Shown one piece after another: positions 28,172 to 36,250 of a DNA stretch of 64,000 nucleotides. The position numbers and the translations under genes were made by a program. Within the stretch, counting starts at the first letter, position 1. Each line of letters starts with the position of its first letter. Under the pieces are notes generated by a model, which saw only the letters and a program-made list of their open reading frames with translations, did not search any database and was not told where the DNA came from. The DNA comes from Mycolicibacterium litorale. GTDB taxonomy: Bacteria; Actinomycetota; Actinomycetes; Mycobacteriales; Mycobacteriaceae. The stretch covers positions 5,270,001 through 5,334,000 of the forward strand of contig NZ_AP022586.1 of assembly GCF_010731695.1 (NCBI RefSeq). Direction: 5' to 3'.

Positions 28172-28903
28172 TCACGGCACGAACCCCGCGAGCGCGGGCG
28201 CCAGGGTGGCGGTGAACTCCTCCGCGGGCGTCGCCAGCAGGGACTTCACGAACCGCGTCTCATCGTCGGCGAGCACCTCGAACGCCCCGGTGGCGACACC
28301 GTCGTAGGCCTGGGCGACGACACTCTCCGGGGTGACCTTGGGAACGTCCCAGCGCGCGGACATCGCGGTGTCGATCATGCCGACGAGGAGTCCGGTGACG
28401 GTCGTGCCCTGGCCGGCGAGTGCGGTCCGCAGTGCGTTGGTCGCCGACCACGCGGCCGCCTTCGACGCGGCGTACGCGGTCGGCAGCGGCAACCACGCCG
28501 ACAGCGACAACACGTTGAGGATCGCCCCGCCGCCGTTGGCCGCCAGCACCGGCGCGAACGCCTTCGCGACCCGCACGGTGCCCAGGAAGTTCGTCTCGAA
28601 GATGGCGCGGATGACGTCCTCGTCGAGCGTCAGCACGGAGTGGTCGTCGGCGGGGGCGATGGCGGCGTTGTTGACCAGCAGATCGACGTCGGACGCGGCG
28701 CCGGCGGCCGTGGCGATCGATGCCGGATCGGTGAGGTCGAGGGGGAGCGGTACGACGCGCTCGTCGTCCCACCGCCGGGGCCGGCGCGCCGTGGCGTACA
28801 CGCGGCGCGCGCCGCGGTCGAGTGCCTGCTGGACGAACTCCGCGCCCAGGCCGCCGTTGGCGCCGGTGACCAGCACTGTTCTGTCGTCGAGTCGTTCGGT
28901 CAT
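28172..28903 (-). CDS. SDR family oxidoreductase
   Basis: A 243-aa classical SDR: TGANGGLGAEF cofactor loop near residue 14, NNAAIAPAD, catalytic Ser in LNVLSLSAWLP and YAASKAAAW (Tyr/Lys). The reaction is an NAD(P)-dependent oxidation or reduction of an unknown alcohol or ketone. It is divergent from a TetR regulator, and two perfect palindromes lie in the 94-base gap, so it is very likely the regulator's target. Confidence 0.9.
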   Translation of the reverse strand: MTERLDDRTVLVTGANGGLGAEFVQQALDRGARRVYATARRPRRWDDERVVPLPLDLTDPASIATAAGAASDVDLLVNNAAIAPADDHSVLTLDEDVIRAIFETNFLGTVRVAKAFAPVLAANGGGAILNVLSLSAWLPLPTAYAASKAAAWSATNALRTALAGQGTTVTGLLVGMIDTAMSARWDVPKVTPESVVAQAYDGVATGAFEVLADDETRFVKSLLATPAEEFTATLAPALAGFVP

Positions 28904-28931
28904 GTCGCTTCCTCCGGGGATCTACACTAAG

Positions 28932-28946
28932 TGGGGACTGTCCCCA
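28932..28946. promoter_or_regulatory. Perfect palindromic operator 1
   Basis: TGGGGACTGTCCCCA, 7-bp arms around one T, between the SDR and TetR starts. Its centre is 26 bases from operator 2. Confidence 0.7.
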
Positions 28947-28957
28947 ATTGCATTATG

Positions 28958-28972
28958 TGGGGAGTCTCCCCA
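28958..28972. promoter_or_regulatory. Perfect palindromic operator 2
   Basis: TGGGGAGTCTCCCCA, again 7-bp arms around one T and differing from operator 1 only at the inner pair. It lies 26 bases before the TetR ATG. Confidence 0.7.
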
Positions 28973-28997
28973 TTTCGCCACTCAGGAGGTGTGTGAC

Positions 28998-29570
28998 ATG
29001 CCGGCTGCGCCCGCGCGCCGTATACGTGCCGACGCCCAGCGCAACCGCGAGGCGCTCCTGCGCGCCGCCCGCGAGACATTCGCGGCGGACGGCATCTTCG
29101 CGCCGATCGACGGCATCGCGACCGCGGCGGGGCTGGGCAACGCGACCCTGTACCGGAACTTCCCCACGCGTGACGACCTGTTGGCCGCCGTCATCGAGGA
29201 CAGCGTGTGCGAGTTGCTGGCCGAGTCGGAGGCATTCGAGCGCGACCTGGACGCGGACGCGGCACTGCGCGAGTGGCTCTACCAGCTCGCCTGGCGCCTG
29301 CGGATCTGGCACGACCTGCCGACGTGCATCGCCACCGCCTACGACGACGACGCGTCGCCGGTGCAGACGGTGTGTGCGCGACTCACCGAACGCACGGCGG
29401 TCTTCCTCGAGCGGCTCCGGCGCGAGGGCGGCGCCGCCGCGTCGGTCACCGCCGACGATCTGTTCCAACTCGTCACGGCCGTCTCGTGGGCCGTCGACCG
29501 GTTCGGCGACGATCCGGAGCGGGCTCGGGAGCGGGTGGCGCTGGCGACCGCCGGGGTGTTCCTCCGCTGA
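28998..29570 (+). CDS. TetR/AcrR family regulator of the adjacent SDR
   Basis: ATG 28998 with CAGGAGG upstream gives 190 aa. The N-terminal helix-turn-helix is IDGIATAAGLGNATLYRNFPTR within residues 25-60; the rest is a TetR C-terminal domain of the SACE_7040 kind. Divergent from the SDR with two palindromes between, so it probably represses both genes until an unknown ligand binds. Confidence 0.9.
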   Translation: MPAAPARRIRADAQRNREALLRAARETFAADGIFAPIDGIATAAGLGNATLYRNFPTRDDLLAAVIEDSVCELLAESEAFERDLDADAALREWLYQLAWRLRIWHDLPTCIATAYDDDASPVQTVCARLTERTAVFLERLRREGGAAASVTADDLFQLVTAVSWAVDRFGDDPERARERVALATAGVFLR

Positions 29571-29657
29571 GGCCGCGCCGAAACTGCGGTGAGAGCACGG
29601 AAATCGGCCGCAACGCAATCTGTCAGCAGTCTCGGCGACGACGGTGCTCGCACGTGG

Positions 29658-29730
29658 TGCCCCCACCAGGGCTCGAACCTGGGACCTGCGGATTAAAAGT
29701 CCGTAGCTCTACCAACTGAGCTATAGGGGC
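29658..29730 (-). tRNA. tRNA-Lys (anticodon TTT)
   Basis: 73 bases on the minus strand fold as a cloverleaf. The 5' acceptor GCCCCTA pairs with TGGGGGC. The D-loop carries AGTTGGTAGAG, the anticodon loop CTTTTAA, and the T-arm GGTTCGAGCC. No CCA is encoded. Confidence 0.96.
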
Positions 29731-29851
29731 GCGGTGCACAACAATACTGCGTCGGGTGCCGACCCTGGTTTTGGGTTTGGGCTACCGGTGTCCTAAGCTA
29801 TCGAAGCTCCCAACGGAAGCGTTGCGAGTACCCCGGAGGAATTCGGATTAG

Positions 29852-29924
29852 GCCCCCATCGTCTAGTGGCCTAGGACGCCGCCCTTTCACGGCGGTAGCA
29901 CGGGTTCGAATCCCGTTGGGGGTA
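29852..29924 (+). tRNA. tRNA-Glu (anticodon TTC)
   Basis: 73 bases. Acceptor GCCCCCA pairs with TGGGGGT (G1-U72 wobble), D-arm TCTAGTGGCCTAGGA, anticodon loop CTTTCAC in a CCGCC/GGCGG stem, T-arm GGTTCGAATCC. CCA is not encoded. Confidence 0.96.
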
Positions 29925-29954
29925 CGCGACGCGGAGACGCGGAGCACACAGTAA

Positions 29955-30031
29955 GGCCCTGTGGCGCAGTTGGTTAGCGCGCCGCCCTGTCACGGCGGAG
30001 GTCGCGGGTTCGAGTCCCGTCAGGGTCGCCA
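29955..30031 (+). tRNA. tRNA-Asp (anticodon GTC)
   Basis: 77 bases with an encoded CCA end. Acceptor GGCCCTG pairs with CAGGGTC, anticodon loop CTGTCAC in a CCGCC/GGCGG stem, T-arm GGGTTCGAGTCCC. It lies 30 bases after tRNA-Glu, so both probably come from one transcript. Confidence 0.96.
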
Positions 30032-30072
30032 TCACGGCGAGGCATGAGGCTCTCAACGGGCCGGTGCCTTCC

Positions 30073-30149
30073 GGCCAGGTAGCTCAGTTGGTACGAGCGT
30101 CCGCCTGAAAAGCGGAAGGTCGCCGGTTCGATCCCGGCCCTGGCCACCA
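30073..30149 (+). tRNA. tRNA-Phe (anticodon GAA)
   Basis: 77 bases with an encoded CCA. Acceptor GGCCAGG pairs with CCTGGCC, anticodon loop CTGAAAA in a TCCGC/GCGGA stem, T-arm CGGTTCGATCCCG. Third member of the Glu-Asp-Phe cluster. Confidence 0.96.
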
Positions 30150-30209
30150 CGACCACGACAGTGGTCCATCCCGTGTCCCCTCCATCCCAGCCGTACGATT
30201 CTCGCTGAG

Positions 30210-30821
30210 ATGACCGTGACAAGCGAAGCCCCCGGCGCGGTGGAGGACAGAAACAACTTCCGCCAGCGGCTCCTCGACGCGCTCGAATCCTCGATCGCCG
30301 AGGACGGCTACCAGAGGACCACCGTCGCCGACATCGTGCGGCGTGCCCGTACGTCGCGGCGGACCTTCTACGAACACTTCGACGGCCGGGAGGCCTGCTT
30401 CCTCGCGCTGCTCGCCGAGGCCTACGCGGGCCAGGTGCAGCAGATCTCGGCCGCGGTCGACCCCAACTCGCCGTGGCGGGTCCAGGTGCGCCAGGCCATC
30501 GAAGCGTGGATCTCGTCGGCCGAATCGCGTTCGGCGCTGATGCTGAGCGCCACCCGCGACCTGCCGGCCATCGGCGCGGCCGCCCGCGATCTGCAGCGCG
30601 AGGTGACGGAGAACTTCATCACGATGGTGCAGGCGCTCGGCGACACCGACGAGTTCCACTCCGCGGGGATCGGACCCGTCTCCCGCCAGCGCGTCGTGAT
30701 GCTGCTCGGCGGCCTGCGCGAGCTGACCGCGATCACCGTCGAAGACGGCGGCCGCATGAGCGACATCACCGACGAGGCCGTCGCCGCCTCCATCGCGCTG
30801 CTGCGGCCCGACCCCGCCTGA
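30210..30821 (+). CDS. TetR family transcriptional regulator
   Basis: A 203-aa protein, ATG 30210. The helix-turn-helix is TTVADIVRRARTSRRTFYEHF, residues about 36-58. The C-terminal half is an effector domain without a recognised ligand motif. A TACGAT -10 lies about 10 bases before the start. It is convergent with the WS/DGAT gene, three bases apart, and follows the tRNA cluster. Its target is not visible from context. Confidence 0.88.
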   Translation: MTVTSEAPGAVEDRNNFRQRLLDALESSIAEDGYQRTTVADIVRRARTSRRTFYEHFDGREACFLALLAEAYAGQVQQISAAVDPNSPWRVQVRQAIEAWISSAESRSALMLSATRDLPAIGAAARDLQREVTENFITMVQALGDTDEFHSAGIGPVSRQRVVMLLGGLRELTAITVEDGGRMSDITDEAVAASIALLRPDPA

Positions 30822-30824
30822 CCG

Positions 30825-32189
30825 TCACACCCCGACGGCGCGTTCGAGTTCCTTCAGCGAATCCTCGAGGTGGCCCAGCAGCCGCTGCAGATGCGGCACG
30901 CTGCCGCGGGCGCCGACCAGTCCGAAGTCGAGGTTGTCGCCGTTGTTGGCCATCGTGATGTTCAGCGCCTGCCCGTCCAGCGCGATCGAGAACGGGTAGT
31001 TCCCGTCGAGGCGGGCGCCGCGCCAGTACAACGGCACCCGACTGCCCGGCACGTTGGAGATCACGATGTTGAACGGCGGGGGAGCGGCCGAGACGAAACC
31101 GGGCACCGCACCCAGGCCCAGCGGCGCGATCATCGACGCCGACAGCGCCAGCTGCTGCACCCGCGGCAACTGGGTGAACACCTGCTTGTTGCGGCGCATC
31201 GAGGTGCTGATGGTGTCGAGGCGGCGGCCCGGATCGTCGTCGTCGGTGGCGAGGTTGCACAGCACCACCCCGGTCATGTTCCCGCCCGCGTCGGCTTCCT
31301 CCTCGGTGCGCAGGCTCACCGGCACCATCGCGATCAGCGGCGCATCCGGCAGCGCGTCCTGCTCGATGAGGTAGAAGCGCAGCGCGCCGGCGCACATCGC
31401 GAGGATGACGTCGTTGACCGTCGCGCCGGTGGCCTGTTTGACCGCCCGGATGCGCTCCAGCGGCCACGACTGTGCCGCCACCCGGCGGGCCCCGCCGATC
31501 GGCACGTTGAACATCGTCCTCGGTGCGCCGAACGGCAGCTGCAGTTGCTGTTCGAGCAGTGCCGCCCGCGCCAGTCCGAGCGTCGAAGGTGCCAGTGCGG
31601 CAACGGCTCCCACGCGATCGCTGACGTTGCGCAACAGCGATTTGGACTCGTGCTGCTCGGTGCGCCGTTTGTACGGCAGGTTCCACGGCACCCGCACCTG
31701 GGTGTCGTCGGGATCGGTCGACAGCGTGCGCTGGGTCAGCTTCAGCGCCGACACCCCGTCGATCAGCGCGTGGTGGAACTTCACGTACACCGCGAAGCGC
31801 CCGTCGCTGAGCCCCTCGACCAGGTGTGCCTCCCACAGCGGCCGGTGGCGGTCGAGCAGCCCGCCGTGCAGCCGCGACGTCAGCTCCAGCAGTTCGCGCA
31901 CCCGCCCCGGCGTGGGCAGTGCCGAGCGGCGCAGGTGGTAGTCGAGGTCGACCTCGTCGTCGACGGCCCACGTGAGATTGGCGACGCCGCCGAGCAGGGT
32001 GCCCGGGTGCTTGCGGAAGGTCTCTTGGAAGTCGGTCTGCTCGACCATCGCCTGATGGATCTCCCGGAGGAACTCCGCGCCCGAGATGCCGTCGGGGGGT
32101 TCGAACAGCTGTAGCCCGCCGACGTGCATCGGATGCTCTCGTGACTCGGCGAGCAAGAACATCGAATCGGTCGGCGAGATCAGCTTCAT
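30825..32189 (-). CDS. Wax ester synthase/diacylglycerol acyltransferase (WS/DGAT)
   Basis: ATG 32189 with AAGGGA upstream gives 454 aa, the usual family length. The active site HHALIDG (His139, His140, Asp144) matches HHxxxDG, and the C-terminal domain has the FNIVISNVPGSR and LDGQALNITM segments. These enzymes join acyl-CoA to diacylglycerol or fatty alcohol for storage lipids at the membrane or droplet surface. Mycobacteria have many paralogs, so the real substrate of this copy is open. It is divergent from an epimerase-like gene. Confidence 0.93.
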   Translation of the reverse strand: MKLISPTDSMFLLAESREHPMHVGGLQLFEPPDGISGAEFLREIHQAMVEQTDFQETFRKHPGTLLGGVANLTWAVDDEVDLDYHLRRSALPTPGRVRELLELTSRLHGGLLDRHRPLWEAHLVEGLSDGRFAVYVKFHHALIDGVSALKLTQRTLSTDPDDTQVRVPWNLPYKRRTEQHESKSLLRNVSDRVGAVAALAPSTLGLARAALLEQQLQLPFGAPRTMFNVPIGGARRVAAQSWPLERIRAVKQATGATVNDVILAMCAGALRFYLIEQDALPDAPLIAMVPVSLRTEEEADAGGNMTGVVLCNLATDDDDPGRRLDTISTSMRRNKQVFTQLPRVQQLALSASMIAPLGLGAVPGFVSAAPPPFNIVISNVPGSRVPLYWRGARLDGNYPFSIALDGQALNITMANNGDNLDFGLVGARGSVPHLQRLLGHLEDSLKELERAVGV

Positions 32190-32281
32190 CGCAATCCCTT
32201 CGGTTTGTGGACCTCCTTTGTATGCCCCCAGGTAGCTGCGAGCAACGTTTTGGTCGATGCAGACCGGGAACATCTGAGCGC

Positions 32282-33265
32282 ATGGCACTGAGCGTGGCCG
32301 TCACGGGACCCACCGGGGATATCGGCATTTCGGCGATCGAGGCGCTGGAGGACCACCCCGACGTCGGCCGGATCGTCGGAATGGCCCGGCGGCCGTTCGA
32401 TCCCGCCGAGCGGGGCTGGACCAAGACGACTTACCGGCAGGGCGACATCCTCGACCGGGACGCGGTCGATGCACTCGTCGCCGACGCGGACGTCGTCGTC
32501 CACCTGGCCTTCATCATCATGGGTTCGCGCGACGAGAGCGCGCGGATCAACCTGGCGGGCACCCGCAACGTGTTCGAGGCGACGGTCGCGGCGAAGCGGC
32601 CGCGCCGGCTGGTCTACACCTCGTCGGTCGCCGCCTACGGCTACCACTCCGACAACCCGGTGCCCATCACCGAGGACGTGCCGCCGCGCGGTTCGTCCGA
32701 GCACTACTACTCCGAGCAGAAGGCCGCGTGCGAAGCCGCGCTCGCCGAGATCACCTCCGGATCCTCACTCGAGGTGTTCGTGCTGCGGCCGTGCATCGTG
32801 GTCGGGCCGAAGGCGCCGGCCCTGGCCGACGCGATGCCGTGGAATCAGCTGCCCGGTCCGGTGCGGCGGGTGACCCAGGCGCTGCCGCTGCTCAAACCGC
32901 CGTTCCCGGATCCCGGCACTCCGCTGCAACTGGTGCACCACGACGACGTCGCGGCGGCCATCGCGATCGCGGCCACCACCAACGCGCCGCCCGGCGCCTA
33001 CAACATCGCCGGCGACGGGGTGCTGTCGATGTCCGACGTCGCCGACGCGCTCGGCGCTCGTCCGGTGCGGGTGCCGCGGATGGCGGCGGTGGCCACCTCC
33101 GAGGTGATGGCGCGGCTGCCGTTCGTGCCGTCGGCGCTCGAGTGGTTACACGCGGGCCGGACATCGGTGGTGATGGACACCAGCAAGGCCAGGCAGCAGC
33201 TCGGCTGGACACCGAGATACACTGCGGCCGAAGCGCTTTCGTCGCTGGCCGCGACCATCCACTAA
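32282..33265 (+). CDS. NAD-dependent epimerase/dehydratase family (extended SDR)
   Basis: A 327-aa extended SDR starting MALSVAVTGPTGDIG, with GxxGxxG near residues 9-15, VVHLAFIIMG, VYTSSVAAYGYH (Ser) and YYSEQKAACE (Tyr/Lys of YxxxK type), then FVLRPCIVVGP and HHDDVAAAI. It probably acts on a nucleotide sugar or a steroid-like hydroxy/keto substrate; context does not decide. The 92-base divergent gap to the WS/DGAT gene holds no clear palindrome. Confidence 0.85.
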   Translation: MALSVAVTGPTGDIGISAIEALEDHPDVGRIVGMARRPFDPAERGWTKTTYRQGDILDRDAVDALVADADVVVHLAFIIMGSRDESARINLAGTRNVFEATVAAKRPRRLVYTSSVAAYGYHSDNPVPITEDVPPRGSSEHYYSEQKAACEAALAEITSGSSLEVFVLRPCIVVGPKAPALADAMPWNQLPGPVRRVTQALPLLKPPFPDPGTPLQLVHHDDVAAAIAIAATTNAPPGAYNIAGDGVLSMSDVADALGARPVRVPRMAAVATSEVMARLPFVPSALEWLHAGRTSVVMDTSKARQQLGWTPRYTAAEALSSLAATIH

Positions 33266-33268
33266 CGG

Positions 33269-33433
33269 TTACTGCGAGTCGTCTCCGGTGTCGGCGGGTC
33301 CACCCGGGGTGGCGCCGCCCTCGCTGGACCAGTCGACGCGGTCGCCGGCGCCTTCGGCCGGATCGCTGATGACGTCGTCCCTGGCGTTGTCGGGACCCTT
33401 GTCGGATTCGGTGGTCTTCGGCTCATCGCTCAC
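33269..33433 (-). CDS. Small acidic protein of unknown function
   Basis: GTG 33433 starts a 54-aa hydrophilic protein beginning MSDEPKTTESDKGPDNARDD and ending in Asp-Asp-Ser-Gln. It is rich in Asp, Glu, Gly and Pro and has no hydrophobic core, so it is probably disordered. Only a weak GGGTATTC precedes the start. It lies on the same strand as the UBP zinc-finger gene, 44 bases after it. Coding status rests on frame openness and composition; not recognised. Confidence 0.45.
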   Translation of the reverse strand: MSDEPKTTESDKGPDNARDDVISDPAEGAGDRVDWSSEGGATPGGPADTGDDSQ

Positions 33434-33476
33434 GCCCGGCTGAATACCCTGCCCGGACCGGCCGGAAACGACGCGC

Positions 33477-33824
33477 TCACCTGGCGCGCAGCTGCTGCAC
33501 CCAGTCCGACGGCACCCGGCCCCGCGGACCCGGAGCGGGTTGGTCGGCCGGATGGCTCTGCGGATCGGCCAGCGCCGGACCGTCGTAGTAGGTGTCGGTC
33601 TCGAAGTTCCAGAACCAGTCCTCGCCGGGCTCGAACGACCGGATGATCGGATGGCCCGTCTCCCGCCAGTGCGCCGAAGCGTGCCGGGCCAGCGAATCGT
33701 CACAGCACCCGATGTGCCCGCAAGCCGCACACCGGCGCAGGTGCACCCACCAGCCGCTGTCCGCTTCGCATTCGGCGCAGCCGGTTCCGCTCGGCACCGC
33801 CGCGGGATTGATCGCCTCGGTCAT
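33477..33824 (-). CDS. UBP-type zinc finger protein
   Basis: A 115-aa protein, ATG 33824. It has the ZnF_UBP metal pattern: CAECEADSGWWVHLRRCAACGHIGCC then HASAHWRETGHP, i.e. about eight Cys/His ligands for two or three zinc ions, and YDGPAL near the end. In eukaryotes this fold binds the ubiquitin tail, while bacterial versions are stand-alone with unknown partners; mycobacterial Pup or another free C-terminus is a speculative ligand. A TAGGCT -10 is 8 bases before the ATG and faces the promoter of the first SRPBCC gene. Confidence 0.85.
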   Translation of the reverse strand: MTEAINPAAVPSGTGCAECEADSGWWVHLRRCAACGHIGCCDDSLARHASAHWRETGHPIIRSFEPGEDWFWNFETDTYYDGPALADPQSHPADQPAPGPRGRVPSDWVQQLRAR

Positions 33825-33860
33825 ACCCGGCGAGCCTACGCCGGGCGTAGGGTCGCCGCT

Positions 33861-34307
33861 GTGGCCATCCGTGAGTCCCGCGAGGTCGTGATCGAGGCCC
33901 CGGTCGACGAAATCCTCGCCGTCATGCTGGATCTCGAGGCCCTGCCGCAGTGGTCGTCGGCGCATCGCAGTTCGGAGGTGCTCGAGCGCGACGCACAGGG
34001 CCGGCCGGTACGCAGCCGCGCCACGGTCGCGACGGTCGGCATCACCGACGACCAGGAGATCGCGCTGACCTACCACGACGACGGCTACAGCTGGACGCTG
34101 CTGCGCTCCACCTATCAGCGGTCCCAAGACGCCCGCTACCGGCTCATCCCCGACGGCGACCGGACCCGGGTGCGCTTCGAGGTCACCGTCGACCCGATCA
34201 TGCCGATGCCCGGATTCCTGTTGCGCCGCGCCGCCAGGGGCGTCCTGGACACCGCCACCCTCGGACTGCGTCAACGCGTGCGCGAGGTACGCAAGCGCGG
34301 CAACTGA
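33861..34307 (+). CDS. SRPBCC family protein 1
   Basis: GTG 33861, 7 bases after a TAGGGT -10, so leaderless; 148 aa. It has the polyketide-cyclase/START-like pattern: VAIRESREVVIEAPVDEILAVMLDLEALPQWS (helix-grip start) and DGDRTRVRFEVTVDPIMPMPGF near the end. The fold forms a hydrophobic cavity for lipid-like ligands. It is the first of four tandem paralogs, which match the Rv0854, Rv0856 and Rv0857 neighbourhood of M. tuberculosis. Function of the group is unknown. Confidence 0.85.
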   Translation: MAIRESREVVIEAPVDEILAVMLDLEALPQWSSAHRSSEVLERDAQGRPVRSRATVATVGITDDQEIALTYHDDGYSWTLLRSTYQRSQDARYRLIPDGDRTRVRFEVTVDPIMPMPGFLLRRAARGVLDTATLGLRQRVREVRKRGN

Positions 34308-34342
34308 TCCCGCGACGGCGACGCGGTCGCTAAGGTCACCGC

Positions 34343-34789
34343 ATGGCAGTCAGCGATAAGCGCGAAGTCGTCATCGAAGCAACGCCGTCCCAGATCCTCG
34401 ACGTCATCGCCGACGTGGAGTCCACACCCTCGTGGTCGTCGCAGTACCAGAGCGCCGAGGTGCTCGAGACCCACCCGGACGGCAGGCCGCACCGGGTGAA
34501 GATGAAGGTCAAGGCGGCGGGGCTGATCGACGAGCAGGTCGTCGACTACACCTGGACCGACACCTCCGCGAGCTGGACTCTGGTCAGCGCCGGGCAGCTC
34601 AAGAGTCAGGACGCCACCTACACGCTCACCCCGGACGGCGACAAGACCAAGGTCCGGTTCGAGATCACCGTCGACCCGTCGGTTCCGCTGCCGGGCTTCG
34701 TCCTCAAGCGGGCGATGAAGGGTGCGATGGAAACCGCGACCGACGGTTTGCGCAAACAGGTTTTGAAGGTGACGAAGGGTGGCACATAG
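34343..34789 (+). CDS. SRPBCC family protein 2
   Basis: A 148-aa paralog with REVVIEATPSQILDVIADVE at residues 6-25 and the end block VRFEITVDPSVPLPGFVLKRAMKG. ATG 34343 follows a TAAGGT -10 by 6 bases, so it has its own leaderless promoter. It is clearly homologous to the genes on both sides and ends six bases before paralog 3. Confidence 0.85.
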   Translation: MAVSDKREVVIEATPSQILDVIADVESTPSWSSQYQSAEVLETHPDGRPHRVKMKVKAAGLIDEQVVDYTWTDTSASWTLVSAGQLKSQDATYTLTPDGDKTKVRFEITVDPSVPLPGFVLKRAMKGAMETATDGLRKQVLKVTKGGT

Positions 34790-34795
34790 CTTTCC

Positions 34796-35233
34796 ATGGC
34801 CATCACCGAATCCCGTGAAGTCGTCATCGAGGCAACGCCCGACGACATCCTCGACGTCCTGTACGACCTCGAGTCGCTGACCGAGTGGTCCTCGGCGCAC
34901 CAGGAGGTCGAGATCCTCGAACGCGACGAGGAAGGCCGGCCGAAGCGCTCCCGGCAGGTCGTCAAGATCGTCGGCGTGAGCGACGAGCAGGTGCTCGACT
35001 ACACCGTCCACGACGACGGCGTGGGCTGGACCCTGGTGAGTTCCAAACAGCAACGCGCGCAGGACGGCCGGTACACGCTGACCCCGGAAGGCGACAAGAC
35101 GAGGGTCCGCTTCGAGTTGACCGTCGACCCGACGGTGCCGCTGCCGGGCTTCCTGGTCAAGAAGGGCGCCAAAGGGCTGATGGAGACGGCCACCGACGGC
35201 CTGCGCAAGCGGGTGCTGAAGGTGAAGGGCTGA
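34796..35233 (+). CDS. SRPBCC family protein 3
   Basis: A 145-aa paralog, MAITESREVVIEATPDDILD at the start and VRFELTVDPTVPLPGFLVKK near the end. It begins six bases after paralog 2, so both are on one mRNA, and is closest to paralog 2 in sequence. Ligand-cavity fold, function unknown. Confidence 0.85.
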   Translation: MAITESREVVIEATPDDILDVLYDLESLTEWSSAHQEVEILERDEEGRPKRSRQVVKIVGVSDEQVLDYTVHDDGVGWTLVSSKQQRAQDGRYTLTPEGDKTRVRFELTVDPTVPLPGFLVKKGAKGLMETATDGLRKRVLKVKG

Positions 35234-35287
35234 CATTCGGGACTTCGGTCCCTAGCCAACGCCGCCCGATCGCGGTGCAATGGTGGC

Positions 35288-35728
35288 ATGGCGAACGAGA
35301 CACCGGTCGGTCCCGTCACCGCGCTGACCGAGGACGAGAGCTGGGCGCTGCTGTCCTCGATGGCGCTCGGGCGACTGGCCATCAGCGTCAGCGGACAGCC
35401 CGACATCTTCCCGGTCAACTTCGTGGTGCAGCGCCGCACGATCCTCATCCGCACCGCCGAAGGCACCAAGCTGGCGGCCGCGATGACCAACGGGCAGGTG
35501 GCGTTCGAGGTCGACGACCACAATGTCGAGCACGCGTGGAGCGTCGTGGTGAAGGGCCGCGCGAAGGTGCTGATGTACGCCGACGAGATCGCCGACGCCG
35601 AACGCGCCCAGGTGATCCCCTGGACCGCGACCGTCAAGCGCCGCTTCCTGCGGATCACCCCGACGTCGATCACCGGCCGGCGGTTCCGCTTCGGGGGCGA
35701 ACCGGTCGACGCCGTCGATTTCGGCTGA
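35288..35728 (+). CDS. Pyridoxamine 5'-phosphate oxidase-like (flavin/F420-binding split barrel) protein
   Basis: A 146-aa split-barrel protein: LTEDESWALLSSMALGRLAISVSGQPDIFPVNFVV, then ILIRTAEGTKLAAAMTNGQVAFEVDD, which fits the small FMN- or F420-binding PNPOx group. Lacking marks of true PNP oxidase, it may be a flavin or deazaflavin reductase or a binding protein. It is inserted between the third and fourth SRPBCC paralogs; that arrangement suggests a common task. Confidence 0.82.
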   Translation: MANETPVGPVTALTEDESWALLSSMALGRLAISVSGQPDIFPVNFVVQRRTILIRTAEGTKLAAAMTNGQVAFEVDDHNVEHAWSVVVKGRAKVLMYADEIADAERAQVIPWTATVKRRFLRITPTSITGRRFRFGGEPVDAVDFG

Positions 35729-35767
35729 ACCCGCCGGTAGCCGGGCGCCGGTCACTATCTTTGGGCC

Positions 35768-36211
35768 ATGGCCGTTCGCGCATCGCGTGAAGTGGTCTTC
35801 GACGCCCCGCCGGAGGCCATCCTCGACGTGCTCGCCGACGTCGAGTCGCTGCCGGACTGGTCGTCGGTGTACAGAAGGGTCACGGTGCTCGACCGGCATC
35901 CGGACGGGAGACCGCGACGGGTCAAGGCCACTCTCCGGCTCATGGGCGTCACCGACAACGAGATCATCGAGTACCACTGGGGTCGGCACTGGGTGGTGTG
36001 GGACGCCGAGGACACCTTCCAGCAGCGCGGCCAGCACGTCGAGTACAACCTGACGCCCGAAGGGGACCGCACCCGCGTGCGGTTCGACGTCATCGTCGAC
36101 CCGTCCGCGCCTCTCCCGCAGTTCCTGGTCAAGCGGGCGAAGAAGATCGTGTTGCACTCCGCGACGGAGGGGCTGCGCAAACGGGTGATGAGTCGAAGTC
36201 ACGCTGAGTGA
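35768..36211 (+). CDS. SRPBCC family protein 4
   Basis: A 147-aa paralog: REVVFDAPPEAILDVLADVE near the start and RTRVRFDVIVDPSAPLPQFLVKRAKK near the end. ATG 35768 is 6 bases after TATCTT, a TANNNT -10, so it is probably transcribed leaderless on its own. It is the most divergent of the four (Phe and Gln substitutions in both key blocks). Confidence 0.85.
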   Translation: MAVRASREVVFDAPPEAILDVLADVESLPDWSSVYRRVTVLDRHPDGRPRRVKATLRLMGVTDNEIIEYHWGRHWVVWDAEDTFQQRGQHVEYNLTPEGDRTRVRFDVIVDPSAPLPQFLVKRAKKIVLHSATEGLRKRVMSRSHAE

Positions 36212-36250
36212 AAGGGAACACCCTCCGCACTCCGGGGGTTTCTCACTGAC

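Noticed and set aside
29571..30209. tRNA cluster as an integration site for a mobile element
   Set aside because: No integrase, no direct repeat of a tRNA 3' end and no foreign composition beside the four tRNA genes.
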